Of a DNA stretch of 64,000 bases, positions 49,051-63,025 are shown piece by piece. Positions within the stretch are counted from its first letter, which is position 1. Each line of letters starts with the position of its first letter. The DNA comes from Montifringilla adamsi (lineage: Eukaryota > Chordata > Aves > Passeriformes > Passeridae): contig JAGGNK010008448.1 of assembly GCA_017590115.1 (NCBI GenBank), positions 1,054,001-1,118,000 on the forward strand, read 5' to 3'. The position numbers and the translations under genes are program-made. The notes beneath the pieces were generated by a model, which worked only from the letters and a program-made list of their open reading frames with translations, was not told the origin of the DNA and ran no database searches.

Positions 49051-51915
49051 GCTCTAAATAGAAGAAAAGGCTTGGTGTGCATTCTAGAAATTGAGGAGCT
49101 TAATGTACACATTGATTTGCCAGTATCTGTGTCCAACACATAATACAAGGTCAAGGAGATTCATTGTAGCATTCTATTCTTCACTGAGTTCAGAACACCT
49201 GAAGTAGCAGCAAATTATGATCTAAACTCTGAAAAAAACCAAACCTGTAGGGCCTGAGAAAACATGATCAGACTGGATCTTGTTTCTTGTAAGGAATTAA
49301 TTTAGAACTGCAGTAGTGGTCTTTTGTTTGGCCTTTCCTCCCAGACTGGCTATAACTTAGAGGTCTCCAGTGGGTTTGCTACCAATAAAGCTGAGGATAA
49401 ATAAGAAATACATTTACACACCTCTTCAGCAACAACATGAAGAGTTTTGGCTGCTTCCTTGTGCCGCTCCATCCTCCTATCTTATCCCACTGTGGGCATC
49501 TGTACTGCTTTCTTCTTCTTCCATAAAGAGAGGCAGGAGATGCAAAGAAACAATGGGAGAGTGCTTCACTTACATTGGGACCCAGTCCTACCTCAAAGAC
49601 TGTCCTATATATCCATCTGTCGTTAGAGACTAGAAGACTCTGTGACTTTTTTTTTGATCTTCCATGACAATGGCACAGATTGTTCCTATCATTCATTTCC
49701 TGCCTTGCCCCAACCCCTTCTCTTAGGTCCACCAATTTCTTCACTCTTTCATTCAAGCAAATCTTTTATATTGTCAATGGTGAACCTAATATGTGCTGCA
49801 GGAAGGGAAACTAAACCAGATACAGGAACAGAAAGACTCCAGGACAGAAAGGAGAAACAGTTGCTAGTAACTAAAACTGAATCCCTAATCATATTTCTAC
49901 AAAAGGCCTGTCTCAATCTCTTAGATATACCAGTGTGGCACTTCTATTTTTTTCCCTCTATGAACTGCCCTATTTTAGCTGGAGCTATGATTTCCCTCTT
50001 CTCAATTGCGCCACTAACTAGAAAATGGTTAGAGTGACCAGCCTGGGGACAACTGCCCCTTCCTATCACCCAAATTATTCCTAGTCTGCACAGAGCACTG
50101 CTCTTCTGCTGCTGGAGCCTTCAAGGTTAAGAAGGGCAGTGAAAGGCAGGAGGTCATATAACTTGCTGAGTAAAACTGCTGGAATGAATTTGGGCCATTA
50201 TCTTTAAATACTGTGTTTGCACATGACCTCTGCAGAGCTGTACATTTGAATGGCACTGCCAGACAAGCAACCAGGCATCAAGGCAGCACAACTCAGACTG
50301 ACTGACTTCAACTGAGTGATGCTGGATGACACCAGAGGAGGATGCAGTGGCCCCACAATATTTGACATCTGCCCCTCTATAAAGGAAAAGGATTTCTTGG
50401 CAGATATCCTACCCTCAATATTTAAAATTTGAAGAGAGTTTTTATTGCTTTTTAATTGGGATGAAGCCGGGAGTATGTTTTCTTTGGATCTTACTTCAAA
50501 GGAAATGATCAGTGTTGCTGAAAATAAAGAGCCTTGTTTAGGCCTCTTCTGATCTTACCCGCTAAGCAAAATAAACTCACATGGGATCATCCCCCTCCAT
50601 TCACACTCTCAATGCAAGTCACTTCCCTTGCAGGTTTATTTGAAAAATAAGAAATGCAAGGTTTCAGTCTGCAGAGAGCAATTGCCCTTTCTTAGGAGAT
50701 TCAGGTATCAGCATCCCTCTCCAAACAGTTCTTTTGGCCCCAGACAGCCAAAACAGAAAGACAATAGTCAAGAGTTCTTGTCTTCGAGCTGTTTCTTTCT
50801 ACACCTCCATGCTTACAAGAAGCCACCTTGGGAGATCAGTAGTTAAATATAGGACATAACAAACAAAAGCTCTCATATGAATCCTCCCCCTATTTCAACC
50901 CCAAGTTTCTCCTGTCTATGGGAGAAAATAAATTAATTGTTGGGAAGCTAAAATGTTTACCTTTTCCTGGCCTGCATATCTCCATCAACTTTATCTAATT
51001 CATGTAGATTGAAAATGGGAATAATATTGTGATATAACACTGATAGGAAGCTTTCAAATTAATTGTTCCTCAGCTGTTGTCTGTGATTAGAAATACAGCA
51101 TTTAAGCTGATAGGGCATGAAGTAGTCTTTTTTCCTTCCCTGAATGTGAAAAAATGTTGTGTTTCCTCCAAATTAAAACTCAGGATCAAGTGACTGACAG
51201 TGTCCCAAAGGTACTGCACATCTAGATAGTGAATAAGAATAACAGGAGCACATCTGATGACCAGAATGTGCGCTGTACTTCTGAAGACACCTCTAACTGC
51301 TTGCTCAGCAGAATTGGTTCCCTACAGCACAGGTTTTCTTTTTCAATGACAGGGCAACTTGCTTCAAGAATCTCCTGGATTCATCAAGTGAAGATGTGTG
51401 GGACTTCAGAATAAATTTTGACCTGATATTCTACCACAGGACTGCAATCACTGGGCCCAGATACAGCCAGAAATGGTCAGTAAGTGTATGCACATCAGCA
51501 CTTTCATGGCAAGGAAAGGCTGGACACAATTCTGTTTCCTGCTGTTGCAGTGCAGCTGAGTCTCAGTGAAGGATTCTGTGTGTACCCCATTTCACCAGAC
51601 ACCAAGCACCCTGTGCATCACAGTGCTAGTCAGCTTCTCAGTACAGTACAGGCTATGTTGGCAAATAACAACATAGGGCCTAGGAATGCACTACAGCCAT
51701 TTAGAAAAAAAAAATGGTACTGATGCACTTTTTTAAAATGCTAGAATTTCAAAACCTGAAAGTATTTGGCTGGAAACCATAACAGCTCTGTCATGGAGGC
51801 CTTGCATGACCTTCTGGGAGCTGTATTTCATGTATTTCACACTCCTGTTTTCCCCTGGGCATGATCCTAGGTTGGGCTAGATCTGCTGTGATGCATGATT
51901 TTCTCTCCTCTTGTT
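49051..51915. other. Upstream non-coding DNA
   Basis: No gene or repeat family recognised. Confidence 0.5.
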
Positions 51916-53065
51916 CTTGTCTCAGGCCTTGAGGCTGACACAAGAAGCGATGGATGACCTATCTTGAGTTAAGCAAGGCTTATGACATTGTCCCAGGGGA
52001 CATTTTCAGAAAGAGTGAGGAAAACACAGTCTAAATGAAGCGTCTCAAGACTTTGTGCCAAAATGATAAAAAAAAAAAAAATCAGAGACCAGTTTTAAAT
52101 TGCTTTGACTCACTCTAGAAAGATATAAGGAACTGGATTATGCAAGGGTCTGTTCTGGCTCTGGCATTACTCTTTGTTTCTGTTAATGATTTTGGCAATT
52201 GAATAGGGATTACCTTTTAAAGCCTAAGTACGATACCAAAGTAGTGGGATGGAACAGAGGGAATAAAGGTTGGATGTTGTAATGAAGTCAAAAAGCCCCA
52301 AACCACCAAACGCCAAAACTCAACCAGTTTAAACAATTATTAGAAAGAAAATTTGTGGCTTGCCTGGTTGCAAGTCTGTATTGACAAAGGTCAAAGGCTA
52401 TAATTAGGCAGAAATAACCAACTGAACAAAAAAATCAAGAGATGGCGAATGACCAAGAACACAAAAGGTCTGAAGCAAGTGTTCTGGGGACTGCACTGGA
52501 TAAAAATCTGAAAGTCAGGCAGCACTCCCACCCTGCTGTGAGAAAAGCCAACTCAAAAAAAAAGAAGTGCCCTATGACAGACTTTGCAAGAAAGTCCTCC
52601 AGTCTGTTCAGTAGTGGCAAAGTCTTAACTGGAATAGGGGCTGCAGTTTCAGGCACTGAACTAAGAGATAATTTTGGGAGATTTTTTTCTCATCCAAAAG
52701 CAGTGGTAATAATCAGAAGACTAAAAAGCAAACAAACAAACAAATAAAAAATCTCACCCCTTACATGAGGAAAAGGATTTTAAAACTAGTATTTAATATT
52801 TGGAAGAAAAGCCTGAAGGCCACAAGTCTTCAAAATAATATGAGGGAAACAAAAATCTTCAATAGCCATAACTAAACAAATACTGGCATATATAGCCTAA
52901 GAATGTTTGAAGCTTTCTTTGCTGCAGATTCTTAGAAACAGATTGATAAATACATGTGAGCAAGAGGAAGGTTACAATTAATCTTGCTTTAGGGCAGTGG
53001 GATGGGCTAGGTGACCCATTAGATGAAAATTTCTTCTGTTATTTCTACAAACTTATGACTCCACG
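51916..53065 (+). mobile_element. Degenerate CR1 LINE with reverse-transcriptase remnant and 3' end
   Basis: From 51,963 the frame reads LELSKAYDIVPGD, the remains of the CR1 reverse-transcriptase motif usually seen as D-F-S-K-A-F-D-T-V. It is followed by eroded matches to the later ORF2 (CTGTTCTGGCTCTGGCATTA, GATACCAAAGTAGTGGGATG), a GTTTCAGGCACTGAACTAAG segment, and a 3' end with GGGATGGGCTAGGTGACCCA. Stops and frameshifts throughout, so inactive. An A13 run sits inside it near 52,069-52,081. Outer boundaries approximate. Confidence 0.8.
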
Positions 53066-56000
53066 TGTGGTGAGCACAGCACCTGCACGAGGGCTGCACA
53101 GGCACATGAAGCCAGCAGCTCCCATAAGACACTAGGGAGCATTTCAAAATGGAATACTGTCTTTAAGCAAGGATGTTATGGCTAAGATAACTTTGGTTTC
53201 AATCATCCTAGATTTTGACAAAAAAAGTTGGAAATTTCTAAAGGAAGCAGACCATTTTCCTCCAGCTGCAAACTTTATTTCTGTTTAAGCCACAAATTTG
53301 ATGCAGAAAAGAACTTTTGAGGCAAACTTTCAACCACCTCTTTGTACTGGGTAAGCACACTGGAAATGTGGATTGTTATCTCTATAGTCTTCTCAGTTTA
53401 GATAGAAAATAGAGGAAGGAAAAAATGTTACCTTTCACACTGGAGAGTGTACCTATCAGTGAAAAGTTATTACTTGTTTAACATTTTTGCCAGAGGTCCA
53501 GAGCTTGAGAACAGCCCAGGAAGGAAGTGGGTAACACAGCAGAGAGAAACAGGATGCAGGGTTTTCACTTCAGCATCCTCTTTCCTCTCCTGAGCACGAG
53601 GTTGGGAGCAGGACTCAGCCCCCAAGAATTCCCTGAGAGTCAGTGCAGTTAAATGTACAGCTGCTTTAGGCCTCTTAAATAAAAACACTGATCTAGCAAA
53701 TAAAATCCCACCTCCTGTGATTTCTGGCACCTGTGTGATCCTTCACTACTGCAGTGCTGCTCTCCTGTCAAACAGGCTCAGCTCAGTGGCTTGGCTGGCA
53801 CTTGGCAGTGAATTATCACAAAACTTTGCTGTTTTAGCTACCTTTTCATCTAGTCCAATCCACAAGGAGCCTCAGCCTTTGGAGTCTGATATTCAAATAG
53901 CAGGGTTGTATCCCCCTCTCCACCTCAGTGTTGATGGTGACCATGACCACACCTCCCTCTGCCCCTTGGAGTCTGCTGCTTGCACAGCAGTCTGCCCTGA
54001 CAACTCATGTCACCCTTCCCAGATGGCACTCAGCACTGGGTGCAGTGCAAGGACCTCTGTAGTCCCCAAGAAAATTTCCAAATGGTCTTCTTTTTAATTT
54101 GGGTGGGGTGGGTGGGGATAACCAACCCAACAACAAAAAACAAGCAAGGAGTTTTGGTCTCATTCTGCTCTTCTTTCCCTCCTCCTCCATGCACTGGCAC
54201 TCCAAATTCCACGTTCTCTATGGTCAGGGATGACAGCTGACAGCAGCCCTGCCTAACAGGTCAGGAACATGGCAGAGATACTACAGCACAGAGGCACATA
54301 CATCAACTCCCCTGCCCAAAAGAGAAAGGTGGCAGCCATGAAAACTCCCCAGACTCTGGAGGCTCAGTGATGCAGCAGCTTTTCTACAAAACCAACAACT
54401 CCTGCAGGCAGTCTTGTAGTGAAAACTCAAAGGAAGAAAACCTCAGAGCTATTTACATTCTTCATGTAGGATGTGCCAATTTTGATGGGCAGCAAGTTCA
54501 ACAGCCAAATCAGTGAATATATTAAAGGTGTCTAACTCAGTAAAGCTCCTTGTGATGCCAGAATAAAGGGGATGCAAGTGTGGCTGCAGAGTAAAGCCTG
54601 AGGTATTCTGTGCACAGGAAAGAGATAGCTAAGGTATCTGCACAGTTGCTTTTACTCAGCCTCCTAAGGTGGAAATAAACGTAAACCTTTATATTTAACT
54701 TTTTGTAAAGCCTATTTCTTTCTGTGCCATCTTCTCAAGACACACATACAGACTCTGCAGAAGAGTAACTCCCTTTTGCAATAAGATTGACCCCACCACA
54801 CTGCTTGACAGAGCTCCAAGGTGATAGTGAAGCTGACTTATATCTGGAGTGGGTGATGCATTTGTTGCTTAAGCATCACACAAGGTGTTACTCTAATTAC
54901 TGGTGGAGCCCACAGCGGGGTGAACAGCAGCTCCCAGCCTAGTGCAAAATGGCAGCTCCTTGATTTGGAGATTAAATTAGTGTTTGGGTGTAGAGCAGAA
55001 GGGAAATGGGCTGGTGGGGGAGGGAGGACAACATGCTGGTGGGAAATGAGCCCTTGCTTTTCCTGTCTGAACCTAGCACCTTGGACTTGGCTCTGCAGCC
55101 CTGCCAGCCCCAGAAAAATTTCACTTTATCCCCTCCAGGCTAGAAAAGGTTTTTAGTTGCATGTGGCAATGTTTTTTTCCTAAAAATGTCTCAGCAAAAG
55201 CAAAAACAAACAAACAAAACAACCCCTAAAAAATCCAAAACACCACAACCCCAGACAAACTTATAAGGTTTATAAGCAGTTCAAATCCTGGGTTATTCCT
55301 TCACTAATGGGGTTTGTCTGGAGTTACTGAGATCAGAGCCTGGCCACTGGTTACAGGGAACACAATGGAATTTGAAGCCTAATTAACAAAAGAAATGCCT
55401 CCACCTGTCTTTAACCAGCCCACATGTTTCCAATTGGGCTTACAGCCACAAATGGATAAAATTGTGCTAAGCAACTCAGAGCACATGACAGAAAAATAGC
55501 CTTCTGAGTTATGAGCCAAATCCAGATGCTCAAGGGACCACAGGAATCAAAACAAGACCATGTTCAGGGATGTGGATGAGGGGGAAAGGGAAGGATAACT
55601 TTGCTGAGAGAAAACCTTAATACTCAGCAGCCTGGTTAGGTGTAAATGGCAGTGGTTACGAGGCTTGTGGTAAGATGCTGGTGACTACCTCAGAGTGAAG
55701 GGGTCAGGGGAACGGGCTTCTTAACAACCCCTTATCTCTAACATCTGCAATCAGGACTCTCATACAATTTATTACATGAAACCTGTGCACTCCAAGCAGA
55801 GTGTCTTGTCCCTGCACACAGCAAGGCATTTCAAAGGAAAACATCCAGGAAATGTCCAGTAAGTAACAACAGAGCCAAGTCAGGAACATTTTGCTCCTTA
55901 AAAGAAAAAGCTGCCGCTCACTTTGGAGAAAGATAAAAATGCACCAGCCATCTGCTTTTACCCAAGGGCTGTGGTATGCACAATAGCACTGGATATTGAC

Positions 56001-58657
56001 TGCCCAAGCACAGCCCTTCAGACAGCTTTGGTGACAGATTGTAACAGGCCTGCTGATACCTCCTGTGACCCTGAATCAAAGGGTTCACAGGCATCACGGC
56101 CGGGCTGGGGTTACTCCACTTCTGTAGTTGAAATGTAAATGTAAGTAGCTATTTACAACCTCTTTTCATCCTAAAACAAAACCTTTTACACTTTGATAGT
56201 TGCTGGCAAGCTGCTGCTGCTAATTATTTAGCAACAGTAGTAGCATCCTCCAAAACTCATAAAAATGCAGGAGAATTCAGATAAAATGTTGGGTCCCTGT
56301 TATGTAAAATGTGCTATCCAGATGGATTATTTGCACCCAGTCCTTAGGTGTCCCCAGGGACCTGCAGTTTCCTGGAGACAGGAGAATCAGGGATGCTCAA
56401 GAGAATTAGTAATGCCTAGTGACACTCCCTCAGCTCAGGGCACACAGATCAAATCAGGCTTGCTTTCCATGAAATGCCCTCGGTTGAGCCTTCTGGAGTT
56501 TTCTAAGAAGTCACTGATGAACCAGAAATTTATCAACTAGCCCTGGCTCTCTGCTTTCCACCAGTAACACAGATGACTGCCAGCCACAACCTTAGCCCCA
56601 GTGTTTAGGGACTCTCCAAATGCTTGAACAGCCACTGCCATTTCAGACAGGGCCAGTTCTGGAGCTCACTCATGGCCTGCACAGACAAGGAAGATGGTGC
56701 TGCTGCACTGTGTGGGTGCACAAGACAGGTTTAAAGCCCATGTACAGAATGTGTTCAGTTCCAGAAGAGTCTTTATAGCTTGGTATGAGAGAGAACCTTC
56801 CTTTGTCAACAGCACAGTCTGGGAGGGCAATGCCAATCCTGTGCTGAAGTGGCATATTAGAGAGGAGAAAAGTGCACTGTGGCACTGGCAACAGTCGTGG
56901 CCTAGGCATTCCATGACCTCTTCAATTATCACTGGAACTTTTCTAGCTCTAATTTAGATTTTAAAAAATTAAAATATATTTTGCTAGCTTTAGGATTGTT
57001 GTAAGTCTACTGGATTTAAACTTTGTGATAGATATTTCCTATAAAAGCTATGGCCAAAAATCAACTCAAAATGATGCAGCTTCTGATACCGAGTCACACG
57101 TCTCTGGAAGGATGGTATTAGATTACTGTGGAGATACACATTCCACCCTGCATCACACCCTGTGAATGCACAGGTCAGGAGGCAGCCAAGCCAGTGAACA
57201 AATACAGTCCAAAGCCAATACAGGGGAGGTGAGGGAAGGGGAGGGGTGGGTTATGCCTGGCCAAGTCCTGGAAAGGAACACTAGCTACGTGATCTGCCAG
57301 TTCTGCCAGGGGCAAGCTTGGGATGCAGCCAAGCTTCTCAATAGCCTCAGTTCACTGTGCCATGGAATCTGAAGCATGCTGTGCTGGTAATCAAGTGTCA
57401 TGGGCACTGCCAGCTGTTCAGTTCCTGCCCTCACCTCAAGCTGGTGACAGGAATGCCAAGACCACACTCACCAAGCCTGCTTCTAGAAGGGATTATCAGC
57501 TCCAGCCTTCTCCCCACAAAGGCCCTGTGTGCCAGCAGCCCAAGGAGAGAGGGGCTGCTGAGCCCTGTTTCCTGCTGTAAAAGAGAAATGTGCTGCATAG
57601 CTTAAAGCAGGGGTGTTAGTGATGCATCCACCTTTAAAGTGCTGAATGCGCTGCCTGGAGCTGGTCACTGTGCTGGTTATTAGTGCCTGCCTGGAAACCT
57701 AGAGGGAAAGGAGAGTTTTCCTCTTCCACGGAGTGAAAAGGAACCATCAGATAGGAAAAACAGGACTGCTCTCCTGAAGTCTTCCTGGGGGAGAAAGGTT
57801 TGTCCCTTGAAAACAACAGTAACTATGCTTCTAAAAATCAAAACAAGTTGTAAGGCTGTGTCTTCAAAGCTCTCCTTCCTCCTACTGACCATCACTCAGC
57901 CAAATCTACAGCCCATCATGCCTGTCCTGCCCTTGGGCTTGGCTCCATGTGACTTAGTCATAGATGGGATGGGAACACACCTCCCTGCTAGCAGAAGGAA
58001 GCTAGTTTGAAAAGAAGGGCTTCCTGAGAAGAAGGGAGTGATGAGAGATCTCCAAGGCCAAGACAAAGTCTATAATGTAGCAAAAGGTGTTTGGATGAAA
58101 GAGGACTTGGAAGAGGATGCTTGAGAAAAAAGTTGTAAAAATATAAAGGAAAGAACAGGCATAAAGAGAAGGACAGAACAAGTGGGGAGGGCAGACAAAG
58201 GACATGGGGAAAGTGGAGGGAGGAATTCAGTATGGGGAGATACACTGGCATCAACCTGGGAGGCATGGTGTGTTTGCAGAGATGCTGAGGAGCACACATG
58301 CACTACAGCAGCTCTACTGGCAATATGAGAACCATGCCTTGATGTCCAAATGTGAAAGCCTCTCAAAAACCACCCAAACACAGACACACTGTCATGCCTG
58401 GGGGAAGCTATTTACCAGTGGAAACTTACCTGTGGCTGACTCACAAACAAAGGGGGATGATTTGCTAGATTATTTTTATTGTCATAATTAATATCTGTTC
58501 TGAAGTGAGATGAATTATTGTGAAATTTCTAGGGTCTCCTGCCAAGCATCTAGCACCAACACTGTAGGCACAGAATGGACTTTTTCAGAATTTATCGTTT
58601 TGTTCAGTTACTAGTTTCTGAACTGGAGTCCACTTAAGAAAAACCTACCACCGCACC

Positions 58658-58742
58658 AAAAAAAAAACCAAAACAAAAAACCAAAAAACAAACAAACAAA
58701 AAAAAAACCCAAGCCAAAAAACCACAGGCAAACAAAAACAAA
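58658..58742 (+). repeat. A/CAAA-rich low-complexity tract
   Basis: Runs of A6-9 separated by C or CC, with CAAA repeats. Confidence 0.85.
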
Positions 58743-61700
58743 TGTAATCCCAGTCAGCTTCTTTTGATTTATATAGCAACAGACTATCAGGATGATTTTC
58801 CTTTATGTCAAGAAAAACATATGCATTTTAAACCTCCGTGCTTTTAGCATTAATTGAAATCTTTTATGCAGCCTGCAGTGTGCATGGGGGGAGATCATCA
58901 GCAAAACAGTTTACCAAGTCTGTTTTAAAAGTTGCAGAGATGGAAGCATTAGCCCAAAGTACTCAATCTAAACAAACCTGACTTTTGCTTCACATACAAA
59001 TCATATTAAAGCACAAGTTCACGTCTGGCTAAAAGGAGAAACAAACAAAAATTGGAAATGGAGAAGGGGCTGGCTTTGAAAAATCTTAGACCGGAATTTT
59101 CAAAGTTACAGTGTACCACGGTTCAGATGAACCATCCCATTAATTTTAATAACTACCTAAATTCCCTAGGAAACTGGGAATAACTTCAAAGTTAAATTCT
59201 TCTTATATTTGAATACTTCCTTTAGCTGACCTGGGTTTGTTCTTTCATGGTGAAAGGAGAAGTGAAAGAGTGTTCTGTGCTCTCTGCTCAGAGATCTGCA
59301 GTATTCACTGCCTAAGCTTGCTGTGGCCATCCTCACTGCTGCCTTCTCTCCCACACCCTCAGCCCAAGCCCCTCGAATGCCATTTGTTTGCCTTGCTGCT
59401 GACAGAGATTGTACAGATCACTTGGGAGAGGACAGTAAATCATAACTATATGACAAGCTGCTTCTGACAACAGGTCCCTCTTGTCCTGTTTCTGGAACTT
59501 TTTTGGACTTTGTTTTATGTGATTTTTGTGGTCTAAAGTATTCAATAAATCTCTTTGAACCTTTCAGAGCCTCCCTTTGTATCTCACTCACACAGTTCTG
59601 CAATTACCTGTTGGACTGGGAAGGTCCAGAGCTGACAACTCACATTTAGCCTGGCTACAGTTACTGTATCATCTCACTAGCCAACTCCTCATTAATTTTC
59701 CATATTAAATTTTTATGAACAAAAAAAATATTTGAGCAGCTACAGAAAATGCATAAAGAGCAGCCGCATAAAACCTTGAGCTCAACACCTTTCCATCTGC
59801 GAAAACAACCTTATAATTGCTGTTATTTTAAACAAGTTCTTCCTCAAAGAAATATAAATGCGTTAAAACATGAGAGCTCTGTGAGAGAACCTTGCAGAAG
59901 TCAGGGACTGAGGATTTCAGCACTTTCACTGTAATTCAGTCTCATTCTGCCCCAGTTTTCTTCTCCTTGACATTGAAATAATAGCAGGGCACTTTTTCCT
60001 TGGTAAAAAACATCTTTTTGACAAATTTTTTTCCCATGAAGGACAAGGATAAAAAAAAATATTTACTTTGTCTGAAAAGTGAAAGTGGGAGGCTTTGCAA
60101 GCTGAAGGGGTGGTTGCTTTAAGCAGCTCTCTAGGTAAAAATAGAAATGAAGAAAGTACTGTCAGCAGATGGTGAGCAATTGTGTTGTGCATCCCTTGTC
60201 TTTCTTGGGGTTTATTCTCAACCTGTTATCTCCCTGTTCATTGTAATTATTATCATTAATCTATTTCAATTATTAAACTGCTCTTATCTGAACCCACAGG
60301 TTTCCTTTTTTCTGGTTCCTCTCCCCATCCTTTTGGGGGATGGAGGGGAGAGTCAGAACAGCTCTGCGGTGTTTAGTTGCCAGCTGGGGTTAAACCACAA
60401 TACTGCCCTAAAAACAAACCTGAAAGCTATCCCCAGTTCCACCTAAGGAACATTTGAGAAATATTGTTATCAATACTTACATATACATTTCAGAACCATG
60501 ATTGTAAGTTAATTTCATTACAATATTTACTCTTTAACAATCTTTGAAATAGATGAAACATATGGTTTACATATGATTCACATCCTTGAAAGACATATGT
60601 AATGTCAGTCATTTGAAAAAGTCTTCTCCGATTCCATAACATCAAGCAGTACATTAGTAACATGTGTTTCATAATTTTTTCTTCTGTATTAATCACAAAA
60701 GAAAATGCATGAAAATAGTTTTAAGAAAGGGAATAAAAATATCAGGAGCTTGAAAATCCAAGGTAACTTGGTAAAGCAGTGACTTTGAGTCAAGAGTGAA
60801 AAGGGAGTGAAAGAAATGAGTGAAAAAGGACTTCTAGACCTAAAGAAACAAAACTGGCAAGCTGTAAAGTGCTTTCAATTGAAAATATGAAAACCCTTGA
60901 AACACAGGAGAAGCATTTTGTTTCTGCATAAATACAGTTAGACACCAATTCACAGTGGCTTCTGTCTTTCCTTAGAAAGGGTTCAATTTTTAAATAACTC
61001 TAAAATCAAATAATATCCCAATTTAAATACTTAAAGCTCCATGAAAATGGTACTGCCCATTTCAGTTAAGACTAAAGCACACCTGGGCTTCCCTGGAAAT
61101 TAGCTGTTTTTCCAGCAAGATATTTTATCAGAGTAAATACTGCCCAAGCTGTGCAGACCTCTAGTAGAGTGGCAGGACAAACACCTCCATGGAAGAGCAG
61201 TAACTCCTACAGAGCTACCCACGCAGCCAGCCTCCAAAAGTGTGTGGATCAACTCAGTAGCAACTCCACTGCACATATGTGGAACTCTTGAGCTAAAGAG
61301 AAGAGCTTAAATCCCTGAATTCTGTTTAAAGCAACAAACACTGTAACTGTATTAATAGTTCTGTGATGTCTTGCAAAAAAACAACCCCTTCCTCCCAAAA
61401 AACAACCAGTCCTATGGCCCAGCAAGTTTTTAGACACAGCATTTTCTAAAACAATGCTTTCTTTCTCCCCATGCAATAATTCAAAGTTGTCATCGCTGTG
61501 TCTTAAGTCTGCTCATCTTAGAAGTTTTAAGTACATAAAAATTACTATGCAAAGTGTATTAAAGAAGTTGCCACTTTAGCTGAGGTTTGTGAAGTTATTG
61601 ATAAAATGGCACTGGCTTCTAATGGGTTGACTTTTCTGAGGCTTGCCACAGTATAAGAGTATTGCACTTAGTGCAGGAGTGGCACTGCAGAACCCCGAGT

Positions 61701-63009
61701 TCTCTGAGAAGTAAACTTCCACAGAATTGTTTGTGAGCCGAGTGGAGCTCATGGTTAATTATCACTTGGGCAGATGCCATCCACATTCTGGCCATTAAAA
61801 CAGCTCAAGTAACAGCATATGCTTCTGGCAGAGGGCCCTGAAGGGTGAGAGAGATCCCACCAGGTTGAAACTAACCTTTAGAATCTTAGTTGAAAGCGCG
61901 CTATGCAGCGGGGAAATGTGGAGATCTGCACTCTGCACTTGCACACTTCAGCACGGGAGATGGGGAGACTCTGAAATAATTCTTCCCTGAAAGCAAAGCT
62001 GAGCCTCAGCCCTGCCTCCAAGTGCTCCAGAGGCTGGTGGGATATGGTGGTTTGGGTGCTGCTCTGCTGTAGCAATCCCTCTTCACACCATGTATTCTAC
62101 ATCTTACACTGAAATAAAACAGCTGTGAAAGCTCCCTATTCACTGGACAGTGGTGTGAAGTCTTTGCTGCTAATTATTGTTTCTTAAATGGAACCATGTT
62201 GGCTGAAAATCCCCTGAACTTGAGAGCCAGGAAACCACAGCTTTCTCTGCCAGGGGAGTCATGTAGAGGAAGAAACGTGCCTGAACACAACAGTTGATAC
62301 ACTCTCCAGGGGTGGCCTGGAGCTGTGTCCCCTGAATAAAAGGGAAGCATGGCTGGCATAAAGCTTTTGAGACCATAAGCACTTCCTCTGGTTTTAAAAG
62401 CTCTATCTTCTAAAAGATAGGCCTACAGGTGTCAAATCTTAGCCAGGCTGTGCTGCAAGTCCACAGTGGGTGCAGTGAGGGCAGTAGCAGGATCACTCCT
62501 TAGTCTCACAGTTCTCCCCACTCTGGCTGGAAAGAAGGAGCTGCAGGTCTTTCCATGGCCATCATGCTAAGCACTGCCAGCAGCTGCAGTCACACAAGGG
62601 TCATTTGTCTCAGAGTCTGATTCCTACTCTATCCCAGCTCTGTCCTAGTCCTAGTTCTTTGTTCTGTACCGTATCCACAGCTGTAAAACAGGGGAATTCA
62701 GGTCCTGCATTTCTCAGGCTCCAAGACCCACCAACCCAGGGGTACTTCAGCATTTAATGAAATGCCTTCTCTTTTGACAGACATGTCTCCAGACAGGACA
62801 GTTTTGACTAGGACAAAGATACTCCACATGTTTTTGATTAGGATCCACCCCATCCCAATATATTCCCTGCACTGCTTTATGCTGTGTTACACAGGGTCAG
62901 TTTCTAGATCTACGTGTAACATGACAAATTGTCAGTGACAGGGTGCAAAGCCCCAGACCAAAAGAAAGGGAGGCCCATGCTGCTCAGATCGGGTGTCCAG
63001 CTGCTCACT

Positions 63010-63025
63010 TGTCACCTAGGTGACA
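63010..63025. promoter_or_regulatory. 16-base perfect palindrome with T-box-like core
   Basis: TGTCACCTAGGTGACA is fully self-complementary. Its centre CACCTAGGTG equals the core of the palindromic Brachyury/T-box site and also presents two CACCT half-sites (ZEB/SNAI type). Binding is inferred from the motif only. Confidence 0.35.

Noticed and set aside
55270..55300. GTTCAAATCC as a tRNA T-arm
   Set aside because: No matching acceptor, D or anticodon arms around it.
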